Notes: generated by a model from the letters alone, not told the origin. A stretch of DNA of 64,000 nt from Pseudorhizobium banfieldiae (GCF_000967425.1 NZ_FO082820.1:310001-374000); one strand, 5' to 3'; positions 52,852 through 62,215 are shown, counted from the first letter of the stretch. Program-made: numbers and translations.

Positions 52852-54597
52852 TTAGTAGTTCAGGGCTTCCTTGCCTTCGAAGCTGGTGATTGGCGGATAG
52901 GCCCGCTGGTCGGTGATGACGTCCAGTACCGTCGTCTGTCCGCTTGCTAGCGCATTCTTCAGCGCAGGCAGGAAGTCCGATGGCTTCTCAACACGGATGC
53001 CGTCGCAGCCAACGGCACGCGCGATTGCCGCGTGATCGACGGCTTCGAAGTCACATACGTCTGTAAAGTCGCCGAAGAGGCTAAGCTCTGCGTGTTTCTG
53101 ATATCCCAGAATCTGGTTGTTGAGCACGACCACCACGACTGGCAGCTTCATGCGCCGGGCGGTTTCCAGTTCCGACCAGACATGGCCGAAGCCGCCGTCG
53201 CCCGTAAGGCAGATCACGGGTGCATCCGGCCGGGCCGTCTTCGCACCGATTGCGTAGGGTAGCCCCCAACCGAGCCCTGCAATGCCTCGCGGCGTGAGAA
53301 AGCGCTGCCCGGCCTTTTGGGCCGTAAGGAAGTTTGCGATCCAGATCGACGAGTAGCTTGCATCGGCAACCGTGATGGTCTCCGGGGTCAGAACAGCGTC
53401 GATGTCGGCAAGAATACGCTCCGGGCGAAGAGGAGCCGCATCCATGTCGACGAGACGCTTCATGTCTTCGTCGTGGGCCGTGCGTCCGCTGGCGATAGTG
53501 GCTTCTATCCTCGGGCGTCTCGACGCAACGGCCGAGAGGTCCCGCTTCCTCAGCTCGGCTTCCAACGCAGCAAGCGTCAGCTTGGCATCCCCGACCAGGC
53601 GGAGAGCCTCATAGTTTCGACCAACTTCGCTGCTCTCGATGTCAATATGGATATAGGTGGCGTTCTTCGGGTAGAGCGACCAGCTATCCGTACCGTTCTG
53701 GTTCGTCCGGTTGCCAACGAGGATGACGACGTCGGCTTCAGTGACCAATGAGCGCAGGTGGGATGAGCGGCCCCGCGGCGCCATGAAGTAGCCTACGACG
53801 CCTACGGAAAGTGGGTTGCCCTCGGCCACCGCGCCTTTGCCCATGACCGTGGTCGCAACTGGAAGGCCGAGCGCTTGCAAGGCTTCCAGTTGCGCCCACG
53901 CCTGGGAGGAATGTACCCCGCCACCGGCGATGACGATCGGCGCCTTGGCAGCGGCAATCAGGTCGGCTGCGGCCGCTATCCGTTCCGGATCAGCGACAGT
54001 CCGGTCGAGCGGGAAGGCGCCGAGCGAGGCCGAACGTTGCGGCGCCGCAGGATCAAGATCAGGTCGCTCGTCCAGCACATCGAGTGGCACCAGCAGCACC
54101 GCAGGACCGGCGCGACCGCTGGCGGCTGCCGTAAACGCCATGTCGACATAGTCATCGATGCGTTGAGGATCGGCGACCCGGCGCACCCATTTCGCGACCC
54201 CGCCAAACAAGGCGAAATGATCGAGTTCCTGGAAGGCGTTCTTGTCGGTGAACCGGCGCGACACATCTTGTACGATTGCCACCATAGGAATTGATGCCTT
54301 GAATGCTTCAGCAAGGCCTGGAACGAGAAGCGTGGCCGCAGGCCCGTTTTGGGCAGTGACAACGGCAACCTTGCCAGAGGTGCGGGCATAGGCGTCCGCC
54401 ATGGCAGCGCCTGCATTCTCCGTGCGATAGCCGATCTGGCGGATCCCATAGTCCGGGGCCGCGAGAAACAGTGCGGAGGGAATGCTCTGACCGAAGATTT
54501 CCTTCACGCCATGCCTTTGAAGTGCAGCCGCCAGAAGATGGGCTCCGGTCATGTTGCTGCCGGCGGACTTGACCGGATGATTGGCGACCATGTTCAT
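52852..54597 (-). CDS. ThDP-dependent enzyme, acetolactate synthase-like
   Basis: 581 aa with the three-domain plan. The N-terminal Pyr domain has the catalytic Glu in RTENAGAAMADAYAR, the central domain has a FAD/NAD-fold (IVIAGGGVHSSQAW) and the C-terminal PP domain has GDGGFGHVWSELETARRMKLP...NNQ with the GDG-N ThDP/Mg motif. It decarboxylates a 2-keto acid, then gives an aldehyde or transfers the fragment. It is in the operon with a 2-hydroxyacid oxidase and aldehyde dehydrogenase, which fits 2-keto acid breakdown. True acetolactate synthase is unlikely because no small subunit is present. Confidence 0.85.
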   Translation of the reverse strand: MNMVANHPVKSAGSNMTGAHLLAAALQRHGVKEIFGQSIPSALFLAAPDYGIRQIGYRTENAGAAMADAYARTSGKVAVVTAQNGPAATLLVPGLAEAFKASIPMVAIVQDVSRRFTDKNAFQELDHFALFGGVAKWVRRVADPQRIDDYVDMAFTAAASGRAGPAVLLVPLDVLDERPDLDPAAPQRSASLGAFPLDRTVADPERIAAAADLIAAAKAPIVIAGGGVHSSQAWAQLEALQALGLPVATTVMGKGAVAEGNPLSVGVVGYFMAPRGRSSHLRSLVTEADVVILVGNRTNQNGTDSWSLYPKNATYIHIDIESSEVGRNYEALRLVGDAKLTLAALEAELRKRDLSAVASRRPRIEATIASGRTAHDEDMKRLVDMDAAPLRPERILADIDAVLTPETITVADASYSSIWIANFLTAQKAGQRFLTPRGIAGLGWGLPYAIGAKTARPDAPVICLTGDGGFGHVWSELETARRMKLPVVVVVLNNQILGYQKHAELSLFGDFTDVCDFEAVDHAAIARAVGCDGIRVEKPSDFLPALKNALASGQTTVLDVITDQRAYPPITSFEGKEALNY

Positions 54598-55622
54598 GCC
54601 TTTGCTCCCTGTTGTGGCGTGTCTTCGCCGTTCGGCATGGAAAGAACGATCTTCCCAATATGTGCTCCCGTATCCATGCGGGCATGTGCATTCCGGACGT
54701 CTTCGAAGGCGAAGACGGAATCGATTAGCGGCTTCACCTTGCCTGCCTGAATGAGTGGCAGGACCTTTTCGCGTAGCGCTTTGGCGAGCTTCGCTTTCAT
54801 TTCGATTGGACGAGCACGAAGCGTGGATCCGGTGAGGGTGACGCGCTTCATCAGCAGTGGCGTGAAGTCCACCTCCGCTTTCGCGCCTCCGAGGAAAGCG
54901 ATCTGCGCGATCCTGCCATCAACGGCAACCGCTTCCAGGTTGCGGGCGATATAGTCACCGCCAACCATGTCCAGGATGACATCCGGACCACGCCCATGGG
55001 TTAGACGTCGACTTTCGCTGACGAAGTCCTGCGTTCGGTAATTGATCGCCGCGTCCGCTCCCAGGTCGAGGCAGGCCTGGCATTTTTCGTCCGAGCCCGC
55101 CGTTGTGATCACTTGCGATCCTAACGCCTTCGCCAGCGATATAGCCGTAGTCCCGATCCCTGATGTGCCGCCGTGGATCAAGATCGTCTCACCCGCAGCC
55201 AGGCGAGCCCGTTCGAAGACATTGCTCCACACCGTAAAGAACGTTTCCGGGAATGCGGCAGCCTCAGTGAAGTCAAGGCTGTCTGGAATCGGTAGCGTGG
55301 CCCCCTCCTGAACGATCGCCCAATCTGCGTAGGCACCGCTATGAACGAGTGCCATCACTCGATCATCCTGCTTGAATTCACGGACGTCCGGGCCAACCGC
55401 TTCCACCGTACCGGCAAGCTCCAGTCCCAGAACGTCAGAAGCTCCGGGAGGTGGTGGGTAGTTGCCCTGCCGCTGCATGACATCGGGCCGATTGATGCCC
55501 GCAGCACGGACACGTACCAACATCTCTCCAACACCAGGATTGGGGCATGGACGGTTGACCAATTCTAGAACCTCCGGTCCACCCGGCTGTCTGGCAATTA
55601 CGGCTCGCAAAGTAGAGGTCAT
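54594..55622 (-). CDS. NAD(P)H:quinone oxidoreductase (MDR family, PIG3-like)
   Basis: 342 aa. GVGEMLVRVRAAGINRPDVMQRQG, PGASDVLGLELAGTVEAVG, GETILIHGGTSGIGTTAISLAKA (nucleotide loop), GRGPDVILDMVGGDY. There are no zinc-binding cysteines, as in zeta-crystallin/PIG3 reductases. It reduces quinones or enoyl/enone groups with NADPH. It overlaps both neighbours by 4 bases and is gene two of the long operon. Confidence 0.9.
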   Translation of the reverse strand: MTSTLRAVIARQPGGPEVLELVNRPCPNPGVGEMLVRVRAAGINRPDVMQRQGNYPPPPGASDVLGLELAGTVEAVGPDVREFKQDDRVMALVHSGAYADWAIVQEGATLPIPDSLDFTEAAAFPETFFTVWSNVFERARLAAGETILIHGGTSGIGTTAISLAKALGSQVITTAGSDEKCQACLDLGADAAINYRTQDFVSESRRLTHGRGPDVILDMVGGDYIARNLEAVAVDGRIAQIAFLGGAKAEVDFTPLLMKRVTLTGSTLRARPIEMKAKLAKALREKVLPLIQAGKVKPLIDSVFAFEDVRNAHARMDTGAHIGKIVLSMPNGEDTPQQGAKA

Positions 55623-56662
55623 ACGTGTTGTCCTTCAGGAATTAGGAGGACCTTGACGGCCTCTCGGCTGCGGGCGAGTTCGAACCCCTCGGCGGCTCGT
55701 GAAAGGGGGAGGCGGTGTGTCGCTAGAGTCGACAGAAGGTGTGTGTGTTCAGCCAAGAGAGAGATTGCCTCCAGGAGCGCCTCATTGGTCGTGTCATGAG
55801 CTGCTCGGAGTTGCTTCTTCTCACGCACAAACCGGGTGAGGTCGAGCTCCAGAGGACGCGAGTGAATGCCTGCTACGACGAAGATGCCGCTGGAACGAAG
55901 AATGGCGAGACCTTCCGCCACAGACGTGCTGATGCCAGTGGCTTCCAGGACGCGGTCAACCGGCCGACCGAAATGTCGTTGAACTGCTTCAGCGAGTGTT
56001 TCAGTTGCGAGATCTACGGTGCCAGCAATGCCAAGATCCCGCGCGTGTTGCAGGCGCACATCATCATTGAAACCAGCGATCAACACGTCGGCGCCGCGTT
56101 GGGATGCGACGAAAGCCATACCAAGTCCGATTGGACCAGGGCCTAGAACGACAACGCGGTCACCGTCCGAAATCTCCGCGAGATTCACGGCGTGAACTGA
56201 AACCGCAAGCGGTTCTGCCAATGCAGCGATGTCTAATGGAAGATTATCGGGCACCTTTCGGCAGTTGATCGCCGGGACGGTGACACGCCCCGCGAAGGCA
56301 CCATCAACGTGAAGGCCGATGATGCGCCGATCGGTGCAATCCTGAGGGCGTTCGGACGAACATGCGAGGCACTTGCCACAGGCGATCGTAGGCCAGCATA
56401 CCACTCTGTCACCTATCTCGATATCGAGGACGTCTGCACCGACACCCTCGACGACGCCAGAGAACTCGTGCCCCAGCGTCAGGGGCAGGCATGCTTCCAT
56501 GAACTCGTAGCCTGGCGTCCACTCATAGGCGTGAATGTCGCTGCCACAGATCCCGGCTGCCGCCACCGCGACAGTCGCCATGCCTGCTGCTGGCAAAGTG
56601 GGCTCGGGAATTGTAACGATATCGGCGCCGAAAGCCGGCGTCGTCTTACGAAAGGCAAGCAA
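55619..56662 (-). CDS. Zinc-dependent alcohol dehydrogenase (sorbitol/threonine dehydrogenase-like)
   Basis: 347 aa. Catalytic zinc Cys in AGICGSDIHAYEW, GHEFSGVVEGVG, structural zinc cysteines in CGKCLACSSERPQDC, and nucleotide loop VLGPGPIGLGMAFVA. It oxidises a secondary alcohol, polyol or hydroxy compound with NAD(P)+. It is the first gene of the 12-gene run and is divergent from the GntR regulator with a palindrome between them. Confidence 0.9.
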   Translation of the reverse strand: MLAFRKTTPAFGADIVTIPEPTLPAAGMATVAVAAAGICGSDIHAYEWTPGYEFMEACLPLTLGHEFSGVVEGVGADVLDIEIGDRVVCWPTIACGKCLACSSERPQDCTDRRIIGLHVDGAFAGRVTVPAINCRKVPDNLPLDIAALAEPLAVSVHAVNLAEISDGDRVVVLGPGPIGLGMAFVASQRGADVLIAGFNDDVRLQHARDLGIAGTVDLATETLAEAVQRHFGRPVDRVLEATGISTSVAEGLAILRSSGIFVVAGIHSRPLELDLTRFVREKKQLRAAHDTTNEALLEAISLLAEHTHLLSTLATHRLPLSRAAEGFELARSREAVKVLLIPEGQHV

Positions 56663-56758
56663 ATGTCACTCCTCCGACCGCACCTTGATTGGACCTCCCC
56701 GTCCAAGTTCATGCGAAAAACAGGCTTCGCTTGAACATCTTTGGTGCTATATGTAATT

Positions 56759-56768
56759 TGTTATAACA
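56759..56768. promoter_or_regulatory. Palindrome between ADH operon and GntR gene (probable operator)
   Basis: TGTTATAACA is a perfect 10-bp palindrome in an AT-rich 127-base divergent promoter region. Its form resembles FCD/FadR-type GntR operators (TnGTnnnACnA-like). It should let the GntR protein control both its own gene and the minus-strand operon. Confidence 0.55.
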
Positions 56769-56789
56769 CTTTTTCTTAAAGGATCTCTG

Positions 56790-57506
56790 GTGTCAAGACG
56801 GCTGGTGCAGAATTATGAGCAGACCGGGGAGGGGGAGGACTGGGCTCGCCCGCTCGTCAAGGAAAACCTGAGCGAAAGGGCTTACTCCGACCTCAAGAAC
56901 GCGCTCATGCACGGCAAGTTGAAGCCGGGCGAGCGATTAAGACTGCGTCCGATGTCGGCGCGTTTTGGGATCAGCGCGACCCCCATGCGCGAAGCCTTGC
57001 TGCGCCTCGTCAGCGAGAAGACGCTCACTTTGGACGCACGAGGCACCGTCGTCGTTCCCACCTTGAGCCTAGATGAGCTTGTCGAGATCCGCAGTATCCG
57101 CGTCGACTTGGAGGGACGGGCGGCTGCGGCGGCGGCCGAACGCGCCACGGAAGCCGAGATCAACACCTTAGAAGCGATTCATTCAGAAATATCGGAATGT
57201 CATCGCCTTCAACAATTCGAACGGGCAATCGTTCTGAACACGGAGTTCCACCTCGGGCTCTGCCGTTCGGGGCGAATGCCCATCACCTACGATATCGTGG
57301 AAGGCCTGTGGATGCGCTGTGGCCCGATCTTATCACACCTCTACGACGGTGGCTTGCCCGACTGGGAACCGCATCCGCACAAGAGGATCATCGCTGCACT
57401 TAAGGCCCGGGACTCCGCAGCAGCCGAGGAGGCCATCAAGGAAGACATCGTCCGAGGAGGACAAGGGCTTCTTGCGTATGTGAAGGCGGCGGACAAGACA
57501 GATTGA
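56790..57506 (+). CDS. GntR-family regulator, FCD type
   Basis: 238 aa from a GTG with AAAGGA six bases upstream. Winged helix-turn-helix at about residues 28-90: LSERAYSDLKNALMHGKLKPGERLRLRPM, then FGISATPMREALLRLVSEK. The FCD ligand domain follows (EIRSIRVDLEGRAAAAAAERA; LNTEFHLGLC with the metal-binding His; HKRIIAALKARDSAAAEEAIKED). It probably responds to a carboxylate and controls the divergent operon. Confidence 0.92.
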   Translation: MSRRLVQNYEQTGEGEDWARPLVKENLSERAYSDLKNALMHGKLKPGERLRLRPMSARFGISATPMREALLRLVSEKTLTLDARGTVVVPTLSLDELVEIRSIRVDLEGRAAAAAAERATEAEINTLEAIHSEISECHRLQQFERAIVLNTEFHLGLCRSGRMPITYDIVEGLWMRCGPILSHLYDGGLPDWEPHPHKRIIAALKARDSAAAEEAIKEDIVRGGQGLLAYVKAADKTD

Positions 57507-58415
57507 TGGAGGGACACCTGTTCGCTGAAGGCGAATTTCTGCGGGCATGACCAACGCGGTAGGGTCCCCAGCCAAGTCGTGAGGATACTCCATTATCCGC
57601 CGGAACCCATAGGACTCCCTCGACCAGATCACACAAGTTGCTACAAAAATGTCGCTTTTTCTGCTGGGGAATGGCGGCCACGGAACGGAGGGAGTGGGTC
57701 CAAAACGGCTTGCCTGGGGACCTCGGATTCTCACATCATTTCAAGGGCTTAGAAGAAAATCCTTGAAATTCCCTCTGTTTTCCCGCCGCGAGCGACCGTG
57801 GATACCACCTTTGTGCCCTGGCTTTGGGCATCAGTCAACGGGACGGGTACAGCGCCAATTGTTTACGATTTTCAGATCTCCCCTTGCGGTTCCGTAGCAA
57901 TTAAGTGTGCGGCAGCTATACCCCGCCATTTCGGTCACGGAAGCCACCTGTCCTCTCAACCCAACGCAGACATCGCTCACGGCTACCTCGCTTCGTCTGT
58001 GCCACAAGCACACACTAAGGTTGTTAAGCTTGTCCAGTCTCGCCGCGGGCAGGGGCAACGAGGAGACCCGACGGAGGTTTGTCGTCACCACGACAATCCC
58101 GGTCCGAGGCCACGTCTTCACCTCGGATAGCCATTCCACCGGAGATGCTGCCGTGGTGGCTTCTCATCAACAAAGGCGGCAGCCACAAGGAGGATGCCCT
58201 GGACGTCGTCACGTGGTGGGTGTCAAGAATAGCAGCGACTTCGTGATGGCTGCGGGAATAAGCGACGCCAGTTCGCGCACGGTCTCGCCAAAAAGATGTG
58301 CGTTGGTACCGCCGCCGAGTTAACTTGATTTAACGAAAAAATCCTTGCAACAAATCATAGCGCACGGTAGTTATTCGGTCGGGCCTGGCCCATGAGATCG
58401 CCTTTGCGGTCGCCC
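57507..58415. other. Gene-free region with a degenerate att-like segment
   Basis: About 910 bases with no credible gene; the open frames here lack ribosome-binding sites and family signals. It holds a weak stem (TTCGC/GCGAA, 57523-57537) after the GntR gene, one TGTAGCA-type site in reverse (TGCTACA, 57639-57645), and the second copy of the att-flanking sequence. The stretch from 57850 to 58330 may be a decayed gene; I could not assign it. Confidence 0.5.
57711..57843. repeat. Att-flanking sequence, copy 2 of 2
   Basis: Diverged copy of 36150-36290. The att core here reads TGCCTGGGGACCTCGGA, differing from the perfect cores at several positions, and the following 120 bases share ATTCTCACAT, GCGACC and TTTGGGCATCAGTCAAC. 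A TGCTACA site lies about 70 bases to its left, as an arm site would. It may mark the edge of an older element. Confidence 0.6.
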
Positions 58416-58447
58416 AAAAGCCTCCGTGGAAACATCGGAGGCTTTTT
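58416..58447. terminator. Bidirectional-looking intrinsic terminator
   Basis: AAAAGCCTCCG, 9-base loop, CGGAGGCTTTT, followed by T on the plus strand and preceded by A, so U tracts exist in both directions. It lies 6 bases after the stop of the minus-strand DUF3800 gene and should end that operon. Confidence 0.88.
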
Positions 58448-58452
58448 GAGTC

Positions 58453-59274
58453 TTAGACCTTCCGTTCGACATTCTCAAAGCAGCTATATTTGGATCCGAG
58501 CATCGGCCGCTCGTCTTCCCTGATAAGACAGTCGATTAGCTTTCCGTCCTGGGTCAGGCGCTGGTAAGGACGATTGTGGGCGTTATAGCCTCCCATGCAG
58601 ATCGGCCATAGATACAGATCCGCCAGTTGCGCCATCGGCGAAGTCTTCTGCTTGGTCTTGAACTCGTAAAGCGTCTGGCTTAATTGCTCAGTGGTCAATG
58701 GGCCGTACTTATGGGAATTGTCCTTAGCAAAGGGCATTCCTTCCGTTTTCAGAGCCTTGTAATAGCCCTCAAGGTTCGCATCTTCAGCCTTGTTGCAGCG
58801 CTCAGGGTGCACGCGCAGCTTCAAGCCCTGCGTGATCGCATATTTCGCGGCCCGTTCGACGACGACGGCGAATGCAGTTTTGCAGAGCATCCAAGGATTT
58901 TGCTTGTACTGCTCGAGATATCGACCGCAGTATCCGGGACGGTCGACGGTGCACGCGATACCGACTACGGGCGCCTCTCGCATCAGATTGTAAAGTTCCT
59001 CGTAGAACGCTTCTAGCTTGTCATTCTCCCAGCCCCGCAGGAAATCAAAGTTTTCGTTCTGCGACCTTATTTCCGAAGAATGCAAGGGGGCGGTGATTCC
59101 CCATTTCTGGCAGAACCTTACGTGAAGGTCTCGAGCGAGGTCCTCTTCGTCACTTCGAACTAGGATGCCACCAAGTGCGAACCAGTCGTACCCGTGCGCC
59201 GCTTTCTTCCCTACCTTGCGGGTTGGATGTCTAGTTCCAGAATCGTCGAGATAGAGGTTCAAAGTGACGGGCAA
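58453..59274 (-). CDS. DUF3800 domain protein
   Basis: 273 aa. The DUF3800 start (LNLYLDDSGTRHP, with the DDSG motif) and the later AQLADLYLWPICMGGYN (conserved Asp) are visible, consistent with an RNase H-like fold. LHSSEIRSQ is the third family block. The function of the family is poorly known; it is often found in mobile and defence regions. It overlaps the ParB-like gene by 16 bases and is the last gene of the operon. Confidence 0.8.
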   Translation of the reverse strand: MPVTLNLYLDDSGTRHPTRKVGKKAAHGYDWFALGGILVRSDEEDLARDLHVRFCQKWGITAPLHSSEIRSQNENFDFLRGWENDKLEAFYEELYNLMREAPVVGIACTVDRPGYCGRYLEQYKQNPWMLCKTAFAVVVERAAKYAITQGLKLRVHPERCNKAEDANLEGYYKALKTEGMPFAKDNSHKYGPLTTEQLSQTLYEFKTKQKTSPMAQLADLYLWPICMGGYNAHNRPYQRLTQDGKLIDCLIREDERPMLGSKYSCFENVERKV

Positions 59275-59741
59275 GGCATTCTCATGTGGCAGTCGACGAG
59301 TTTCGCGGTCGGCAGAAGGTCAAGTACAGCGGCCAGATCTTCGTTCAGCACCAAAAAGGGCATCCTGTCCGTCTGGTAGTAATGTGCGAGGTGATACCTG
59401 TGATTGCCGCCCTGCAGGCTGCCAACACGGTTGATCAGCGGAGGAGTAACAGGCAGTCCCTGAAGCCAACGAAAAGCGGTCCCCTCACTCCCAGGCTTAT
59501 ACTTCTTGTGCCAGGAACCCTTGTCGCGGCTAGAGTGGTGCGTCAACTTGCCATGGACATCGGCCACGTCGGCTTCGATTAATGTGAACTTGTCTCCCGG
59601 ATGCAAATCAGGGTCGTCACCATCGTAGGCTAGATAGAGGTGTGCGGGATCCAGATCCCACTGCGCCGTCAGATCAGCGGGAGGCGTAACGAGATCCTTG
59701 CTCCACTTGACCCGCTCCGCTAGTTCATCGGCTCGAGACAT
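59259..59741 (-). CDS. ParB/Srx-like small protein
   Basis: About 160 aa from the ATG at 59741 (an alternative ATG is 12 bases upstream). GLPVTPPLINRVGSLQGGNHRYHLAHYY resembles the ParB-N/sulfiredoxin nucleotide-binding motif (GNHR for the usual GxxR/GNHR), followed by a strand MPFLVL. No DNA-binding helix-turn-helix is visible. ParB-like nucleases/CTPases occur in several DNA-modification defence systems. Function not known. Confidence 0.5.
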   Translation of the reverse strand: MSRADELAERVKWSKDLVTPPADLTAQWDLDPAHLYLAYDGDDPDLHPGDKFTLIEADVADVHGKLTHHSSRDKGSWHKKYKPGSEGTAFRWLQGLPVTPPLINRVGSLQGGNHRYHLAHYYQTDRMPFLVLNEDLAAVLDLLPTAKLVDCHMRMPCPSL

Positions 59742-59994
59742 CGAATTCCTCACTTAATCTACCACCGATCATATCCATAGCGACGATGGTGATCAGCCCC
59801 TTTCGGATCAACCTATTAATTTCGTCTGCGGACATCGCTGTTCGTATCCAATAACTCCCAGGCGGCGCAAGCATTGCCTCGGCTTGAGCACTCTCTCGGT
59901 TGTAGCAAACGTCCTCCTCCTCACGTCGCCGGCCCCTTAGCGGATGATTTCCATTTTTGCGGCGTATCGGCCCATCTATCAGTCCCTCCGTCAC
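59725..59994 (-). CDS. Small hypothetical protein
   Basis: Up to 89 aa; a shorter version from the ATG at 59874 (49 aa, starting LAPPGSYWIRTAMSADEINR) looks more protein-like because the first 40 residues are Arg/Glu-rich and poorly structured. The stop overlaps the start of the ParB-like gene, which supports translation. No family recognised. Confidence 0.4.
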   Translation of the reverse strand: MTEGLIDGPIRRKNGNHPLRGRRREEEDVCYNRESAQAEAMLAPPGSYWIRTAMSADEINRLIRKGLITIVAMDMIGGRLSEEFDVSSR

Positions 59995-60055
59995 CCGACC
60001 TGATAATGAGCCTAATCACGATGGCTTTCCCGCCGAAGACGCGCATCTGTAGGCG

Positions 60056-62215
60056 TTACGAAGCAAAATGTTCGAGATCGTACTTTTGTAGCCATGGCAG
60101 CAGCGGCTGTATTGAGCTCGCGGGATATAATGAATTCCCCGCAAAATCGGCGACGCGATCTAGTTCATTTCGAAGAAAGTCCGCAGCAATTTTCTCATTG
60201 GGTACGGTCTCTTCCGGCAGCACAACAACGAAATCGTAAATTATAGCAACTTCTTTGCCCGGTGCGCGTCGAAGAATGCGGCCACGGCGCTGAATAAACT
60301 GGCGGGGATTACGGGAACTTGCGATCAAATAGGCAGTGCGGCAGGCAGGGACGTCGATGCCTTCATCAAGGCACCGGATCGCTACTAGGGCCTCAGTTTC
60401 GCCGTCCTTGAATTGCCGGAGGATCTCCCGTCGCTGAGCCCGATTCTCTTCAGACGTGAACGGCGAGACCCTCACGTTCCGTTTCATTAGCGCCTGCGCC
60501 ACCGCATGACGCTGTCTTACCTCCACAACGGATGCACCGAAATCATCCTCATCCTCATCATCCTCCTCGAGCGTGCGTCCGTCGCTGCAATAGAATAGCG
60601 AGTGCGGTCCGACCTTGTGGCGGTCTAGCAGGCGGTTGAGTTCTGTCATCTTGTTGCTAGCTGCGCCGATCAGCCGCGCTCGTCGCATGAGTAGGGACTT
60701 GAGCTTTTCTCCTAACGGTCCCCCGACATCGTTCCTGGCCGCGGCGAAAGCTCGCGCTATTTGATCGCTGAGGTTCAGGTAATCTTGGGCTTCGGCGACC
60801 GTGAGCCTCACTGGTACAGGGAAATACTCGTAAGGCGTGAGCACTCCATCACTGACCGCATCTGCAAGCGTATACTGATAGACCGAGCGGTTGTAGACAT
60901 CACGCAGCCGCTGATTGGCCGCTTCGTCGAGATAGTGGAAGGGAGTGGCCGAAAGGCCGATACGGAACTTAGCCCCTGGGAATAGCTTATTCAGATAGCC
61001 GCTGCTTCCGTGGTGGTGGCATTCGTCGCCAATGAAGAATAGGCGCCCTCTGTCGAGTCGCTCTGCGAAAGCCTGGAAGTGGTCTGTCTTCAGTGTCTTG
61101 TTGACGACAACGACAGCGATAAACTCCTTCTGCTGATCACTATTTCGCCGGAGATATGACTGAACGACTGGCTCCCAATCATTTCGATTGCCATAGCATC
61201 GGATCGCATGGATGTTGAAAAGCCTCAGTTCCTCGCACCACTGGTCTGCAAGGGCCTGATAAGGAACCGACACGATCAACGCTATGCCTTCGTTCGCCTG
61301 CGAAGTCTTCGTTGCCGCATAAATGGCTGTTATCGTCTTGCCAGAACCGGTGGCTAACTCAAGGATACCGTTGTAGCCGTTGCTGCTCCATGCGCGTAGT
61401 GCTTCCAGCTGGTGATCACGCATTCCAAAGGGAATGCCATGTAGAGTCGCCGGAACTCTTGGCATACTGCTACCGGTAGACGCGCCAATTCGAACGAAGT
61501 CGCTGATACGGCTGGCCTCTTCCTCTGGCGTAGGCGCCTCGGAGAATTGCTCCATGACAAACTTGAGACCCTGCTCAATAGCCTCCGGGAGACCACATAT
61601 GATCGTAGAGCTGCCAGTATCTCCTGACCACAGCCGCGCAAAGTTCGTTGCATGGTTCTCCACATACTCCTTCTGCCCTGAGTTCCAGGAACGGAATACG
61701 GTTATCTCTTCGGAATTGAAGCGGGGATCCAAGGCGCTCATTGTCTCGTTCATCGATCCGCTGAACGAAATGATATCTCCGTGCCTATCCCGCAGGAGGC
61801 CAATTTTTTGATGGAACATACCATTCGGCCGCACAGCGACTTTTATCTCAAGACTGCCCTTGGAGAATAGCCAAGCCAAAATCCGAATCCGGTACTCTAG
61901 CAGACTGCCCGCGTTGTCCTTAATCAGCCGTGCAAAGTCTGGGAAATCGCTCTCCGACCATGGCGTGGCAGAGCCTGCTTTGATTGCCTCGAAGTCCTCG
62001 GGGGCGACCAGCTTGCTAAATATCAGCTCTATGCGCCCTCCGTTCGACACTAACGTTGACATGGCCGCAGGCGCGTTAAGCAACACACCGAGAGAAAAGA
62101 AGCCAACTGCACGCTGATATTGCACAGCTTCGCGAAGAGAGGGCAGGAAAAAGTCGGAGTAGATGTTGTCGAACTCTGACGTATAGTTAGTTTTTAGCTC
62201 GAGTGCGCGGAGCAT
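60056..62215 (-). CDS. PLD-like domain fused to DEAD/DEAH helicase
   Basis: 719 aa. The N-terminal 200 residues hold a phospholipase D-like nuclease half: FHQKIGLL near residue 135 and SGSMNET about 15 residues later (HxK...GSxN). The helicase core has Walker A ATGSGKT (about 290), DECH box GDECHHHG (about 395) and motif VI QFIQRRGRILRR (about 640). Fusions of this type occur as restriction components of DNA phosphorothioation (dnd) systems and other defence loci. One HKD motif means it would act as a dimer. It overlaps the upstream gene by TAATG. Confidence 0.82.
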   Translation of the reverse strand: MLRALELKTNYTSEFDNIYSDFFLPSLREAVQYQRAVGFFSLGVLLNAPAAMSTLVSNGGRIELIFSKLVAPEDFEAIKAGSATPWSESDFPDFARLIKDNAGSLLEYRIRILAWLFSKGSLEIKVAVRPNGMFHQKIGLLRDRHGDIISFSGSMNETMSALDPRFNSEEITVFRSWNSGQKEYVENHATNFARLWSGDTGSSTIICGLPEAIEQGLKFVMEQFSEAPTPEEEASRISDFVRIGASTGSSMPRVPATLHGIPFGMRDHQLEALRAWSSNGYNGILELATGSGKTITAIYAATKTSQANEGIALIVSVPYQALADQWCEELRLFNIHAIRCYGNRNDWEPVVQSYLRRNSDQQKEFIAVVVVNKTLKTDHFQAFAERLDRGRLFFIGDECHHHGSSGYLNKLFPGAKFRIGLSATPFHYLDEAANQRLRDVYNRSVYQYTLADAVSDGVLTPYEYFPVPVRLTVAEAQDYLNLSDQIARAFAAARNDVGGPLGEKLKSLLMRRARLIGAASNKMTELNRLLDRHKVGPHSLFYCSDGRTLEEDDEDEDDFGASVVEVRQRHAVAQALMKRNVRVSPFTSEENRAQRREILRQFKDGETEALVAIRCLDEGIDVPACRTAYLIASSRNPRQFIQRRGRILRRAPGKEVAIIYDFVVVLPEETVPNEKIAADFLRNELDRVADFAGNSLYPASSIQPLLPWLQKYDLEHFAS

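Noticed and set aside
52852..54597. Biosynthetic acetolactate synthase
   Set aside because: No regulatory subunit gene, and the context is a catabolic operon with transporter and oxidases.
57831..58323. Possible genes on either strand between the att-like copy and the terminator
   Set aside because: No ribosome-binding site, no family motif, and biased composition; most likely decayed or noncoding sequence.
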